Assembly (NCBI RefSeq): GCF_004353505.1
Contig: NZ_SMNQ01000001.1
Location: forward strand, 434,001-498,000
Origin: Streptomyces sp. WAC05374
Lineage (GTDB): Bacteria; Actinomycetota; Actinomycetes; Streptomycetales; Streptomycetaceae
Direction of reading: 5' to 3'
DNA length: 64,000 nt
Position 1 is the first letter of the stretch. Every line of letters starts with the position of its first letter. Below, in pieces: positions 8,387 through 16,490 of this stretch. The notes below the pieces were generated by a model that saw nothing but the letters and a program-made list of their open reading frames with translations, did not search any database and was not told the origin of the DNA. The position numbers were made by a program, and so were the translations under genes.

Positions 8387-9268
8387 ATGTCCGAGAAGTC
8401 TCCCGGCGCCGAGGGCGGGACCCACGCGTGGTGGCCCAGGCGGCTGCACGGCGCCTTCCACCGCTCGGCCGCGGGACGCGGCTGGCGGCGGGGCACCGAT
8501 CTGGAGCTGATGCACCGCTCCATGGGGTTCGCCGCGCTCGGGCTGCTCACCCTCGTACCCCTGCTGATCGTGATCGCCGCGGCCGACCCGGCGGGCGGCA
8601 CCGGATTCGCGCAGTGGCTCTCGGACGGGCTCGGGGTCGCCCAGGGCTCCACGGACGAGGTCGAACGGCTCTTCGCACCGCCCGGAGCGGCGCTGGAGTC
8701 CATCACCGGGTTCGGTATCGCCGCCACCGCCGTGTTCGGTCTGACCTTCGGCGGTGTGGTCCAGACGGGCTACGAGAAGGTGTGGGAGCTGCCCGCCGCC
8801 CGCTGGCACACGATGTGGCGCCACGCGGTCTGGCTCGCCCTGCTCATCGGGTACCTGCTGCTGTCCGCGGACGTGTTCTCCCGCCCGGCGACCGGCGGTG
8901 ACCTCGTCTGGCGGGTGATCCTCGCCTTCGTGAGCGCGGTGGTCTTCTTCTGGTGGTCGCAGCGGCTGCTGCTGGGCGGCCGGGTGCCCTGGCTCGCCCT
9001 CCTGCCGGGCGCCCTGTGCACCGTGATCGGGCTGGCCGGGCTGCGGGTCTTCTCCCGGCTGGTCTTCTCCCCGCTGATCGCCTCCAACGCGGTGGCGTAC
9101 GGGCCCGTCGGCACGTTCCTGGTCGTCCAGTCCTGGCTGGTCGGCGTCGGCTTCGTGGTCTTCGGCGGCGCGCTGGTGGGCCGGCTGCTGTACGAGGAGC
9201 GCCATGACCTGGCCAGGCTGTGGGACCGCTTGCGCGCCCGGCTGCGGCTGCCCCGCCGGCGCGGCTGA
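8387..9268 (+). CDS. YihY/BrkB-family membrane protein
   Basis: 293 aa with about six membrane segments, beginning with FAALGLLTLVPLLIVIAAA and ending with a long VVQSWLVGVGFVVFGGALVG helix, followed by a basic tail (RLRARLRLPRRRG). Domain and hydrophobic pattern match the YihY/virulence-factor BrkB family, whose function is unsettled (once misannotated as RNase BN). GAGG lies upstream of the ATG. Cytoplasmic-membrane location. Confidence 0.85.
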   Translation: MSEKSPGAEGGTHAWWPRRLHGAFHRSAAGRGWRRGTDLELMHRSMGFAALGLLTLVPLLIVIAAADPAGGTGFAQWLSDGLGVAQGSTDEVERLFAPPGAALESITGFGIAATAVFGLTFGGVVQTGYEKVWELPAARWHTMWRHAVWLALLIGYLLLSADVFSRPATGGDLVWRVILAFVSAVVFFWWSQRLLLGGRVPWLALLPGALCTVIGLAGLRVFSRLVFSPLIASNAVAYGPVGTFLVVQSWLVGVGFVVFGGALVGRLLYEERHDLARLWDRLRARLRLPRRRG

Positions 9269-9397
9269 GCCGGAAGGGCTATCCCCCACAAAGAGTGCAA
9301 GGATGGACACCGGGCAGAGGCAGAAGAGACAACAGAGCATGCAGGGACACCTGCGGCAGATGCGCACCACTGGCGACACCCGGGGACGGTTTTGCAC

Positions 9398-10204
9398 ATG
9401 AACAGGAAGCCGACAGCGACCACGGCGTCAGGGGTGACGTCCAGCAGCTCCGTGTTCGGTGCCCCCTGCTGGGTCAGCCTGATGACGCGCGACCTGCGCG
9501 CCGCACAGGACTTCTACGGTGCGGTCCTGGGCTGGGAGTTCCGTCCGGCGCGGCTCGGCAAGGAGTTCAGCGTCGCCCTGGAGGACGGCAAGCCCGTCGG
9601 CGGGATAGGAGCGCTGGCCTCCGCCCTCCAGGTGGCCGTCGCCTGGACCCCGTACTTCGCCGTGCAGGACGCCGACCAGACGGCGGCCCGCATCAGGGAG
9701 CGCAGCGGCACGGTCGCCGTCGGGCCGGTCGGGTTCGTCGTCGGGCGCGGCGCGCTCGCGGCCGACCGGGACGGCGCCGTCTTCGGTATCTGGGAGGGCC
9801 AGCTCCTGTCCGGGTGGGAGACCTGGCGCGCCGCCGCGCCCGCATGGCTGCGCCTCCAGACCCGGGACGCCTTCGAGGCGGCGATCTTCTACGGGGAAGT
9901 CTTCGACTGGGCCTCCGGCGGGGCCGGGAGCTGCGACGTCGAGTACGAGGAGGAGGAGGTCGTGCTGCGCAGCGGCGGGCACGTGGTCGCCCGGCTCAGC
10001 TCCGGCGCCCTGGAGGCCGCGCCCGACCCCGCGATCCGGCCGCGCTGGGAGGTCCACTTCCCCGTCCGCGACGTCGACGCCTGCGTGGCGGACGCCCAGC
10101 GGCACGGCGGCACCGTCGTCCAGTACGACCCGGGCATGCAGGCGACCCTCCGCGACCCCGACGGCGGTTTGTTCACGGTCACCACGCGCACTCTCACTGA
10201 ATGA
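9398..10204 (+). CDS. VOC-family protein, two glyoxalase-fold modules
   Basis: 268 aa with two tandem vicinal-oxygen-chelate modules: residues about 20-130 (starting CWVSLMTRDLRAAQDFYGAV) and 140-265 (LQTRDAFEAAIFYGEVF...VHFPVRDVDA). Both carry the FYG beta-alpha-beta pattern used by Streptomyces hydroxylase-like and resistance-like VOC proteins. Metal ligands are not fully conserved, so catalysis is uncertain. The stop overlaps the antiporter start as ATGA (10201-10204), implying coupled translation. TTG 9392 is an alternative start 6 nt upstream. Confidence 0.82.
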   Translation: MNRKPTATTASGVTSSSSVFGAPCWVSLMTRDLRAAQDFYGAVLGWEFRPARLGKEFSVALEDGKPVGGIGALASALQVAVAWTPYFAVQDADQTAARIRERSGTVAVGPVGFVVGRGALAADRDGAVFGIWEGQLLSGWETWRAAAPAWLRLQTRDAFEAAIFYGEVFDWASGGAGSCDVEYEEEEVVLRSGGHVVARLSSGALEAAPDPAIRPRWEVHFPVRDVDACVADAQRHGGTVVQYDPGMQATLRDPDGGLFTVTTRTLTE

Positions 10205-11472
10205 CCTTTTCCGACCTGGTGTACGCCGGCCTCGGTGTCGGCGCTCTGCTTGCCGCCGTGCTGCCGCGGGTGGTCTTCAGCCGCCCCTTCTCCATGCCCA
10301 TGGTGTTCCTCGCCGCGGGCGTCGCCGTGCAGCTCCTGCCCCTGCCGGTGCCCGTGATCGACCCCCTGGGGGACCGGCCGTGGGTGGAGCACGTCACCGA
10401 GGTCTGTGTGATCGTGTCGCTGATGGGCGCCGGGCTCGCCATCAACCGGCCGCCCGGCCTGCGCTCCTGGGCGGGCCCCTGGCGGCTGCTGGGCATCACC
10501 ATGCCGCTGACCGTCGTGGTGACGGCCGTGCTCGCGTGGGCGCTGCTGGACTGGCCGCCCGCCGTGGCGCTGCTGCTGGGGGCCGTGCTGGCGCCCACCG
10601 ACCCGGTGCTGGCGGCCGAGGTACGGGTGGGCGAGCCGACCGACGCGGAGGAGGACGAGGACGAGGTGCGCCTCACGCTCACCAGTGAGGCGGGGCTCAA
10701 CGACGGGCTCGCCTTCCCGTTCGTCCTCGCGGCCGTCGCCCTCGCCGCCGCCGCCGGGACCGGCTGGTCGGCGGAGTGGATCGGCGGCTGGGTGGCCACC
10801 GACGCGCTCGGCCGGGTCGCGATCGGGGTCGCCGCGGGGATGGTGGTGGGCCGGCTGCTGGGGTGGATGTTCTTCCGCGCCCGGGCGTCCGCGCTGCGGC
10901 TGTCGGAGCACATGGAGGGCTTCGTGGCGCTCGGGGCGACGTTCCTGTCGTACGGGGTGACGGAGCTGCTGCACGGGTACGGCTTCCTGGCGGTGTTCGT
11001 CGCCGCGTGCACGCTGCGGGCCGCCGAGCGCAGCCACGGCTACCACAAGGTGCTGCACGAGTTCACCGAGCAGATCGAGCGGCTGCTCACCGCGCTGCTG
11101 CTGTTCGTGCTCGGCGGGTACGTCGCCGGGGGCGGTCTCGCGGCCCTGACCTGGGAGGCGGCGGTGGTCGCGGTGCTGCTGGTGGTGGCCGTCCGGCCCC
11201 TCACCGGCCGGCTGGCGCTGATCGGCTCGGCCGCCGGGCCGCGCGAACGGCTCGTCGTCGCGGTGTTCGGCCTGCGGGGCATCGGGTCGCTCTACTACCT
11301 CGCGTACGCCCTGGGGCTGGACGACTTCGGCGGGCTGGGCCGGGAGCTGTGGGCGGCCGTGGCGTTCACCGTCCTGCTCTCGGTGGTCGTGCACGGGGTG
11401 ACGGCGACCCCGGTGATCAGCCGGCTCGACCGGATGCGGGGGCGGACGGGGCCCCTGGATCAGCCGCCCTGA
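10201..11472 (+). CDS. CPA1-family Na+/H+ antiporter
   Basis: 423 aa, about 12 membrane helices. The ion-binding signatures APTDPVLA and SEAGLNDGLAFP (Asn-Asp pair) are those of CPA1/NhaP-type cation:proton antiporters. An acidic loop (TDAEEDEDE) lies between them. It starts inside the stop of the VOC gene, so the two are co-translated. The 3' end overlaps the convergent Toprim gene by 13 bp. The likely role is sodium/pH homeostasis at the cytoplasmic membrane. Confidence 0.9.
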   Translation: MTFSDLVYAGLGVGALLAAVLPRVVFSRPFSMPMVFLAAGVAVQLLPLPVPVIDPLGDRPWVEHVTEVCVIVSLMGAGLAINRPPGLRSWAGPWRLLGITMPLTVVVTAVLAWALLDWPPAVALLLGAVLAPTDPVLAAEVRVGEPTDAEEDEDEVRLTLTSEAGLNDGLAFPFVLAAVALAAAAGTGWSAEWIGGWVATDALGRVAIGVAAGMVVGRLLGWMFFRARASALRLSEHMEGFVALGATFLSYGVTELLHGYGFLAVFVAACTLRAAERSHGYHKVLHEFTEQIERLLTALLLFVLGGYVAGGGLAALTWEAAVVAVLLVVAVRPLTGRLALIGSAAGPRERLVVAVFGLRGIGSLYYLAYALGLDDFGGLGRELWAAVAFTVLLSVVVHGVTATPVISRLDRMRGRTGPLDQPP

Positions 11473-12353
11473 GCCGCCTCGGGGAAGCCGTGCAGCAGGG
11501 CCCGCCGCTGGGCCTCCTCGCGGTCCAGCACCTCGGCCAGGATGCCGGTGTCCCGGCTGCCGCTGATGGCGTCCCGTACCAGCGCCGCCAGCGCGTCGGG
11601 CGGCAGCGCCTCGGCCTGGGTGGTGGACGTGCCGGGAAAGGAGCGCCGGTCGCTGGCCTTCACCGGGGCGGTGGGCAGGTGGAACGCGGCGATCTGGTGC
11701 TCGGTGACGGCGAGCCGGTCGAAGCGCACCGTCACGTCCGGCGCGTCGAGCGCGGCGAAGGCGGTGACGTCCTCGGCGAGGGCCGTGAACAGGTGCAGCC
11801 CCGTGGGGTCCCAGTCGCCGATCACCATGATCCGTACCGCGCTGTGGCCGCCCACGGCCGCGCGCTGGGCGGCGGCGCGTTTGCCGGAGAGCCCGGCGGC
11901 GGACGCGTACACGGGCACCCCCCAGGGGTCGGTGACCGTGGCGAGCTGCGGCACCAGGCCGGCCGCGTCGCACCAGACCTCCAGCCGGGCCTCCTGGCCG
12001 GCCTGGCGGTCGAGCCGGAACGCCCGGGCGGCGTCCAGTTGCGCGCGGCGGAACCCCTCGGGGCCGTCGTAGGCCACGGGTTCCATGACGGTGTCCGTGC
12101 CGTCCCGGATGGCCAGCCAGGAGATCCGCCCGGAGCGGCGGGCCATCCCGAGGAGGTCCACGAGGCGCTTGTACGTGCGCTCCTGCTTGGCGAGGACACC
12201 GTCGGACACGGCCGCGTACCAGATCTGACGTATCGTCAGCGGCAACTGCGCCGCGTACCTGCCGAGGATGAGCTCGACGGCGGCCAGCACCTCCTGGGTG
12301 GCGGGGCGTGGCTGCCAGTCGGGCTGATAACCGCGAGGACGCCTGTCCGGCAC
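11460..12353 (-). CDS. Orphan Topo VI-A/Spo11-like wHTH-Toprim protein
   Basis: 297 aa. Residues 38-85 (LPLTIRQIWYAAVSDGVL...YKRLVDLLGMARRSG) resemble the 5Y-CAP/winged-helix domain of topoisomerase VI subunit A and Spo11, with Tyr46 in the RQIWY position of the DNA-cleaving tyrosine. Residues 125-186 look like a Toprim domain: EVWCDAAGL at the first acidic strand, where Asp129 replaces the usual Glu, and MVIGDWDPTG with the DxD pair Asp180/Asp182. No B subunit is near. It could act as a mini-A-like nuclease or DNA-binding factor; homologues are common in phages and mobile elements. GTG start at 12353, with no clear Shine-Dalgarno. Confidence 0.7.
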   Translation of the reverse strand: MPDRRPRGYQPDWQPRPATQEVLAAVELILGRYAAQLPLTIRQIWYAAVSDGVLAKQERTYKRLVDLLGMARRSGRISWLAIRDGTDTVMEPVAYDGPEGFRRAQLDAARAFRLDRQAGQEARLEVWCDAAGLVPQLATVTDPWGVPVYASAAGLSGKRAAAQRAAVGGHSAVRIMVIGDWDPTGLHLFTALAEDVTAFAALDAPDVTVRFDRLAVTEHQIAAFHLPTAPVKASDRRSFPGTSTTQAEALPPDALAALVRDAISGSRDTGILAEVLDREEAQRRALLHGFPEAAQGG

Positions 12354-12396
12354 TGAGGCCCCCCTTCACCGGTCCGACCGGATGCCCGTGCGCACG

Positions 12397-12414
12397 GGGA
12401 CGCCGGGGCGTCCC
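12397..12414. other. Short GC hairpin between Toprim and epimerase genes
   Basis: GGGACGCC-GG-GGCGTCCC is a perfect 8-bp stem in the gap between the Toprim gene start and the epimerase stop (both minus strand). It could terminate the epimerase transcript, as it lies just downstream of that gene; there is no U-run. Confidence 0.35.
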
Positions 12415-12525
12415 GCTCTTCCTGTCGGTCTGCCCACTGCGGAGGGGCCCGTCACCTCCGGCGCGCCCGCATGGTGCGGGACCGGCCATCGTGCGCCGGG
12501 GCGCGCCGGTGCGCCGCCGGCCGGG

Positions 12526-13545
12526 TCAGCTCGCCTTGCGGCCCGCGAGCGGTGCGGTGTCCATGCCCGCGCCGGTGCGCATGCCCTCGAGCATCTCCTC
12601 GATGGCCTCCAGGGAAGTGTGCTCGGGGCTCCAGCCCAGTTCGTCCCGGGCCCGCGAGCAGTCGAGCATCGGCACGCGCAGGACGGCGTCGAAGAGCTGC
12701 GGCGAGGCGGGTATCAGGCGCAGCCCCCACCCGGCCGCCAGCGCGGCCCGGATGGCGGGGCGTGGCAGGCGGACGACCCGGGCGTCGAGGAGGTCGGCGA
12801 GCCGGCGCGCGTCGAGGGCCGGCTCGGCGGCCAGGTTGAAGGCGCCGGTGACGTCCTTGGTGACCGCGAGCCGGTACGCCCGGGCGGCGTCGTCGGTGTG
12901 CAGGGCCTGGAAGCGCAGGCCGGGGATGTCCGGAACGACGGGGATGGTCTTCGGGCCGGCGAGCTGGCCGGGCACGAAGCGTCCCGCGAAGATCCGCCGC
13001 TGTTCGCTCCCGGACTCGTGCTTGAACAGGAACGCGGGGCGCATCCGCACCACCCGTACGCCGGGGTTGCGCGCCTCGAAGGTGTCCAGGACGCGCTCCA
13101 GGTAGGCCTTCTCCCGGCAGTACGCGGCCCCGGGCCAGCCGTGGGTGGGCCAGGACTCGTCGACGGTGCCGTCCTTCGGCCCGGGCGAGTAGGCGCCGAC
13201 CGAGGAGGCGTGGACGAGCGCGGGCACGCCCGCGGCGGAGACGTCCCGGAAGACCTGGAGGCTGCCGGAGACGTTCGTGCGCCAGGTGGCGACCGGGTCG
13301 TGGGTGGGCTGGAAGGCCCAGGCCAGGTGGATCACGGCGTCGGCGCCCTCGAAGTGCCTGACCAGGTCGGTCTCCTCGCGGAGGTCCACCTCCGCCCAGT
13401 CGGTCTTCGGCGGCGACCAGCCGGGCAGCCGGCGGGCCAGGCCCAGCACGGACGAGATCTGGGGGTCATCGGCGAGGGCCGCCACCACACTGGTGCCGAC
13501 ATTTCCGGTGGCTCCAGTGACGACGACCCGCTTCCCGGCGTTCAT
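12526..13545 (-). CDS. NAD-dependent epimerase/dehydratase family protein
   Basis: 339 aa extended-SDR protein. The Rossmann motif TGATGNVG lies near residues 9-16, and the active-site YCREK (YxxxK) is preceded by a SSVGAYSPG strand. Specificity is not visible; it resembles actinobacterial nucleotide-sugar epimerase or reductase paralogues. ATG 13545 is preceded by GGAG at 8 nt; the in-frame GTG 13551 is too close to that site. Likely cytosolic and monocistronic. Confidence 0.85.
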   Translation of the reverse strand: MNAGKRVVVTGATGNVGTSVVAALADDPQISSVLGLARRLPGWSPPKTDWAEVDLREETDLVRHFEGADAVIHLAWAFQPTHDPVATWRTNVSGSLQVFRDVSAAGVPALVHASSVGAYSPGPKDGTVDESWPTHGWPGAAYCREKAYLERVLDTFEARNPGVRVVRMRPAFLFKHESGSEQRRIFAGRFVPGQLAGPKTIPVVPDIPGLRFQALHTDDAARAYRLAVTKDVTGAFNLAAEPALDARRLADLLDARVVRLPRPAIRAALAAGWGLRLIPASPQLFDAVLRVPMLDCSRARDELGWSPEHTSLEAIEEMLEGMRTGAGMDTAPLAGRKAS

Positions 13546-13730
13546 GTTCACGGCTCCTGCCCTCCGACGGCGACGGCTCTGCCCCGTTCCCGGCCCGGAC
13601 CTTCCGGCGTCGGGAGGTCCGGGTACCCGCTGCGCGGCACTCCACGTCCGTCGCGCGCGCGGCATGGGGACGGGAGCACACGGGCACCATGAGACGCGGG
13701 GGACCGCACGCGAGAAGGGAAACCGGGCGG

Positions 13731-14525
13731 ATGCATGTGAACCTCACGGGCAGGACGGCGCTGGTCACCGGCTCGACGCAGGGCATCGGCGCGGCGATCG
13801 TCACCGCCCTGGCGCGCTCGGGGGCGACGGTGGCGGTCAACGGGCGCACCTCGGACGGTGTCACGGAGGCCGTGAAGCGGCTGCGGGCGCGGGTGCCGGA
13901 CGCGGAGGTGGTCCCGGTGGCGGCGGACATCGCCACCGAGGAGGGTGCCGAACTGGCCGTGGAGCTGCTGCCCGAGGTGGACATCCTCGTCAACAACCTG
14001 GGGGTCTTCGAGCCGCGCCCGGCCCTGGAGATCACGGACGAGGAGTGGCGGCGGTACTTCGAGGTGAACGTGCTGGCGGCGGTGCGGCTGACCCGTGCGT
14101 ACCTGCCGGGCATGACGGGCCGGGGCTGGGGGCGGGTGCAGTACATCGCCAGCGACTCGGCCGTGGTGATCCCGGCCGAGATGATCCACTACGGCATGTC
14201 GAAGACGGCGCTGCTGGCGGTGAGCCGCGGTTTCGCCAAGGAGGCCGCGGGCACGGGCGTCACCGTCAACTCGGTGATCGCGGGACCCACCCATACGGGT
14301 GGTGTCGAGGATTTCGTCTACGAGCTCGTGGACCGGGACCTCGCCTGGGACGAGGCCCAGCGGGTGTTCATGCGCAAGCACCGGCCGCAGTCACTGCTCC
14401 AGCGGCTCATCGAGCCCGAGGAGATCGCCCATATGGTGGTCTACCTCAGCTCTCCGCAGGCGTCCGCCACGACCGGAGGGGCGCTGCGGGTCGACGGCGG
14501 GTACGTCGACTCGATCCTGCCGTAG
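13731..14525 (+). CDS. SDR-family oxidoreductase
   Basis: 264 aa classical short-chain dehydrogenase/reductase. TGSTQGIG at residues 13-20 binds the cofactor; NNLG, the catalytic Ser region (YIASDSA) and YGMSK are all present, and the C-terminus ends ATTGGALRVDGGYVDSILP. The chosen ATG follows AAGGGAA at a moderate distance; an upstream ATG (13689) would add an unlikely Arg-rich leader. The substrate is unknown. Confidence 0.9.
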   Translation: MHVNLTGRTALVTGSTQGIGAAIVTALARSGATVAVNGRTSDGVTEAVKRLRARVPDAEVVPVAADIATEEGAELAVELLPEVDILVNNLGVFEPRPALEITDEEWRRYFEVNVLAAVRLTRAYLPGMTGRGWGRVQYIASDSAVVIPAEMIHYGMSKTALLAVSRGFAKEAAGTGVTVNSVIAGPTHTGGVEDFVYELVDRDLAWDEAQRVFMRKHRPQSLLQRLIEPEEIAHMVVYLSSPQASATTGGALRVDGGYVDSILP

Positions 14526-14554
14526 GCCGCGGTGGCCGGTTCCCACCGGGCCTT

Positions 14555-14566
14555 TGGCATATGCCA
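14555..14566. promoter_or_regulatory. 12-bp palindrome upstream of the PAS-SpoIIE gene
   Basis: TGGCATATGCCA is perfectly palindromic and lies 120 bp before the phosphatase start. A small CCCCT-TAC-AGGGG hairpin lies further downstream in the same gap. An operator role is only inferred from position. Confidence 0.3.
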
Positions 14567-14685
14567 CAAGCACCACCGTATCGAGTGTTGCCAAACCCCT
14601 TACAGGGGGTCTCCGCCTGTGCAACAGTCGTAACCGGTCCTCACTTTCAGACCCTGGCCGCGCCGCGCCCGTATCGGAGTACGAC

Positions 14686-16131
14686 ATGCCGTCCCATCTG
14701 TTCGCGGACCGTCCCGCCCCACAGCCGCCCGAGCGCGGCACGCTGGACGCCCTGATCTCGCAGACCCGCAGGCTGCGCGGAGACGTCGATGCCGTGCGCC
14801 GGGACGCCGTGGTGGACGAGGACGACCCGCAGGGCCGCTGGCAGCGGGCGCTGTGCGACCTCGCCGTCCATCAACTCGACGACCTGGGCGCCCAGTTGGG
14901 CCAGCTCAAGGAGGGCGTCCCGGACGGCCCGGCACAGCCCGCGGAGCTCTACGGCGACATGGACGCCGACGACGGCGCCGCAGCGGCCGACCCGCCGCCC
15001 ACCGGGTCGCTGCTCAGCCGGGTCGGCAGCGCGGAGTGGAACCTTCTCACCGATGAAGTGAGCTGGTCCGACGAGCTGTACGTGATTTTCGGCCGCTCCC
15101 CCGAAGCCGGCCCGATGACCCTGGACGAGCTGCCCTCCATGGTGTTCGCCGAGGACCAGGCACTGCTGACGGCGATGGTGACGGGCTGTCTGATCGACGG
15201 CAAGCCCATCGACGGCGAGTTCCGGATAGTGCGCACGGACGGCCGGGTGCGCACGCTGCACATGATGGGCGAGCCCGTCCTCGACGTCGACGGGTGCACC
15301 GCGTCGATGTGGGCGGTTTTACGGGACGTCAGCGAGCTGCGCCGCAGCGAGCGGGCCGTGCGCGAGTCGCGGGACTCCCTCCAGCGTGCCCAGCACATCG
15401 AGCGGACCGAGCACCGGATGGCCGTGGAGCTCCAGGAGGCCGTCCTGCCCCCCTGGCGCGGCAGCTCCGGCTTCCCGCACGGCGGACCGGCCGGACTGGA
15501 CCTGGCCGGGCAGTACCTGCCGTCCGGGTCCCGCGCCACGATCGGCGGCGACTGGTACGACGCGCTGGAACTGCCGGACGGCGAAGCCCTGCTGACGGTG
15601 GGTGACCTGACCGGGCGCGGGGTGTCCGCGACATCCACGATGGCGATGCTGCTGGGCGCCCTGCGCGGCATGGCGGTCGCCGGAATCAGGCCCGGCGCGC
15701 TGATGGGTTACCTCAACCAGGTGCTGGACTCCTCCTCGCAGCCCGCCCTGGGCAGCGCGGTCTGCTGCCGCTACGACCCGCGCACCCGCACGCTCACCTG
15801 GGCGCAGGCGGGCCACCCCGCCCCGCTGCTGTTCCGCGGCGGGACGGGGCACGCGCTGACACGCCCGGAGGGTGTACTCCTCGGGGCGACGGCCGGGACG
15901 GCGTACGAACAGGCCGAGGTCCGGCTGCTCCCCGGGGACCTGCTGGTGCTGCACACGGACGGGCTGACCCGCGACAGCGGAGGCAGGAACAGGCTGCTGG
16001 AGCTGGCACCGCGCTTCGCCGGGGCGCGCGACGCACAGGAATGCGTACGGTCGGTGGTCGAGGAGTTCGGCCGTTCACCCCGTGAGGGCGACGCCTGCGT
16101 CATGGTCGCCCGCGTCGGCGGCCCGTCGTGA
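14686..16131 (+). CDS. PAS-domain SpoIIE-type PP2C phosphatase with TTA codon
   Basis: 481 aa. The N-terminal 110 residues are acidic and helical; residues about 110-215 form a PAS sensor (GSAEWNLLTDEVSWSDEL...) and about 255-478 the PP2C/SpoIIE domain, with GGDWYDALELPDG, VGDLTGRG and the late DGLTRD metal-site motifs. Such proteins dephosphorylate anti-anti-sigma factors in partner-switching control. A TTA leucine codon occurs at 15319-15321, so full-length translation should depend on the bldA tRNA and be tied to development. GGAG lies before the ATG. No cognate kinase or sigma factor is adjacent. Confidence 0.88.
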   Translation: MPSHLFADRPAPQPPERGTLDALISQTRRLRGDVDAVRRDAVVDEDDPQGRWQRALCDLAVHQLDDLGAQLGQLKEGVPDGPAQPAELYGDMDADDGAAAADPPPTGSLLSRVGSAEWNLLTDEVSWSDELYVIFGRSPEAGPMTLDELPSMVFAEDQALLTAMVTGCLIDGKPIDGEFRIVRTDGRVRTLHMMGEPVLDVDGCTASMWAVLRDVSELRRSERAVRESRDSLQRAQHIERTEHRMAVELQEAVLPPWRGSSGFPHGGPAGLDLAGQYLPSGSRATIGGDWYDALELPDGEALLTVGDLTGRGVSATSTMAMLLGALRGMAVAGIRPGALMGYLNQVLDSSSQPALGSAVCCRYDPRTRTLTWAQAGHPAPLLFRGGTGHALTRPEGVLLGATAGTAYEQAEVRLLPGDLLVLHTDGLTRDSGGRNRLLELAPRFAGARDAQECVRSVVEEFGRSPREGDACVMVARVGGPS

Positions 16132-16490
16132 GTCCGGGCCCATGCGTCATGCCGGTACGGCCGTGATGCGTGGGCGCGGGCGGGGCTGGAGGGTTGGTCG
16201 TGGTCGTCGGCCGTGGTCGTGGTCGTGGTGACGCGTTCGTTGTGATGGGTTGGTTGTGATGCGTTCGTTGTGATGCCTGCTGCGTCGGCTGTGACACGTG
16301 GGCATGCGTGGTGGCGGACGGTGGCCGTGGTGTGCGCGGGGCACGAGGTGTGCTTCGCGCACGCGTGCGTCACGCACGATGGCTGGTCGGGGTTTCAGGT
16401 GGGTCGTGGCGGCCGGGCGCCGGTGAACGGGTGCGTGGTGGGCCGGTCGCGGGGCGTCGTCGGGCAGGGTGCCCGGGCCCTGGGGGCTGG
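16132..16490. other. 359-bp convergent intergenic region with simple repeats
   Basis: This gap separates the stops of the PAS-phosphatase and the NsdA-like gene. It holds GTGGTC hexamer repeats (about 16196-16230) and a 14-bp tandem repeat, but no credible coding frame: open frames here lack a ribosome site and their sequence is repeat-derived. No clear intrinsic terminator hairpin is seen. Confidence 0.6.
16233..16274. repeat. Three tandem 14-bp repeats
   Basis: Units GCGTTCGTTGTGAT, GGGTTGGTTGTGAT and GCGTTCGTTGTGAT run head to tail; the first and third are identical. They are less GC-rich than the surroundings. Confidence 0.75.

Noticed and set aside
6488..9397. Minus-strand frame open far upstream of the GNAT gene, suggesting a giant protein
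   Set aside because: Beyond the GNAT start at 7435 it runs antisense through the HAD phosphatase and BrkB genes and is low-complexity Gly/Arg/Pro.
16196..16274. Direct repeats that could be read as a CRISPR-like array
   Set aside because: Units are 6 and 14 bp and abut each other without unique spacers; no cas genes are nearby.
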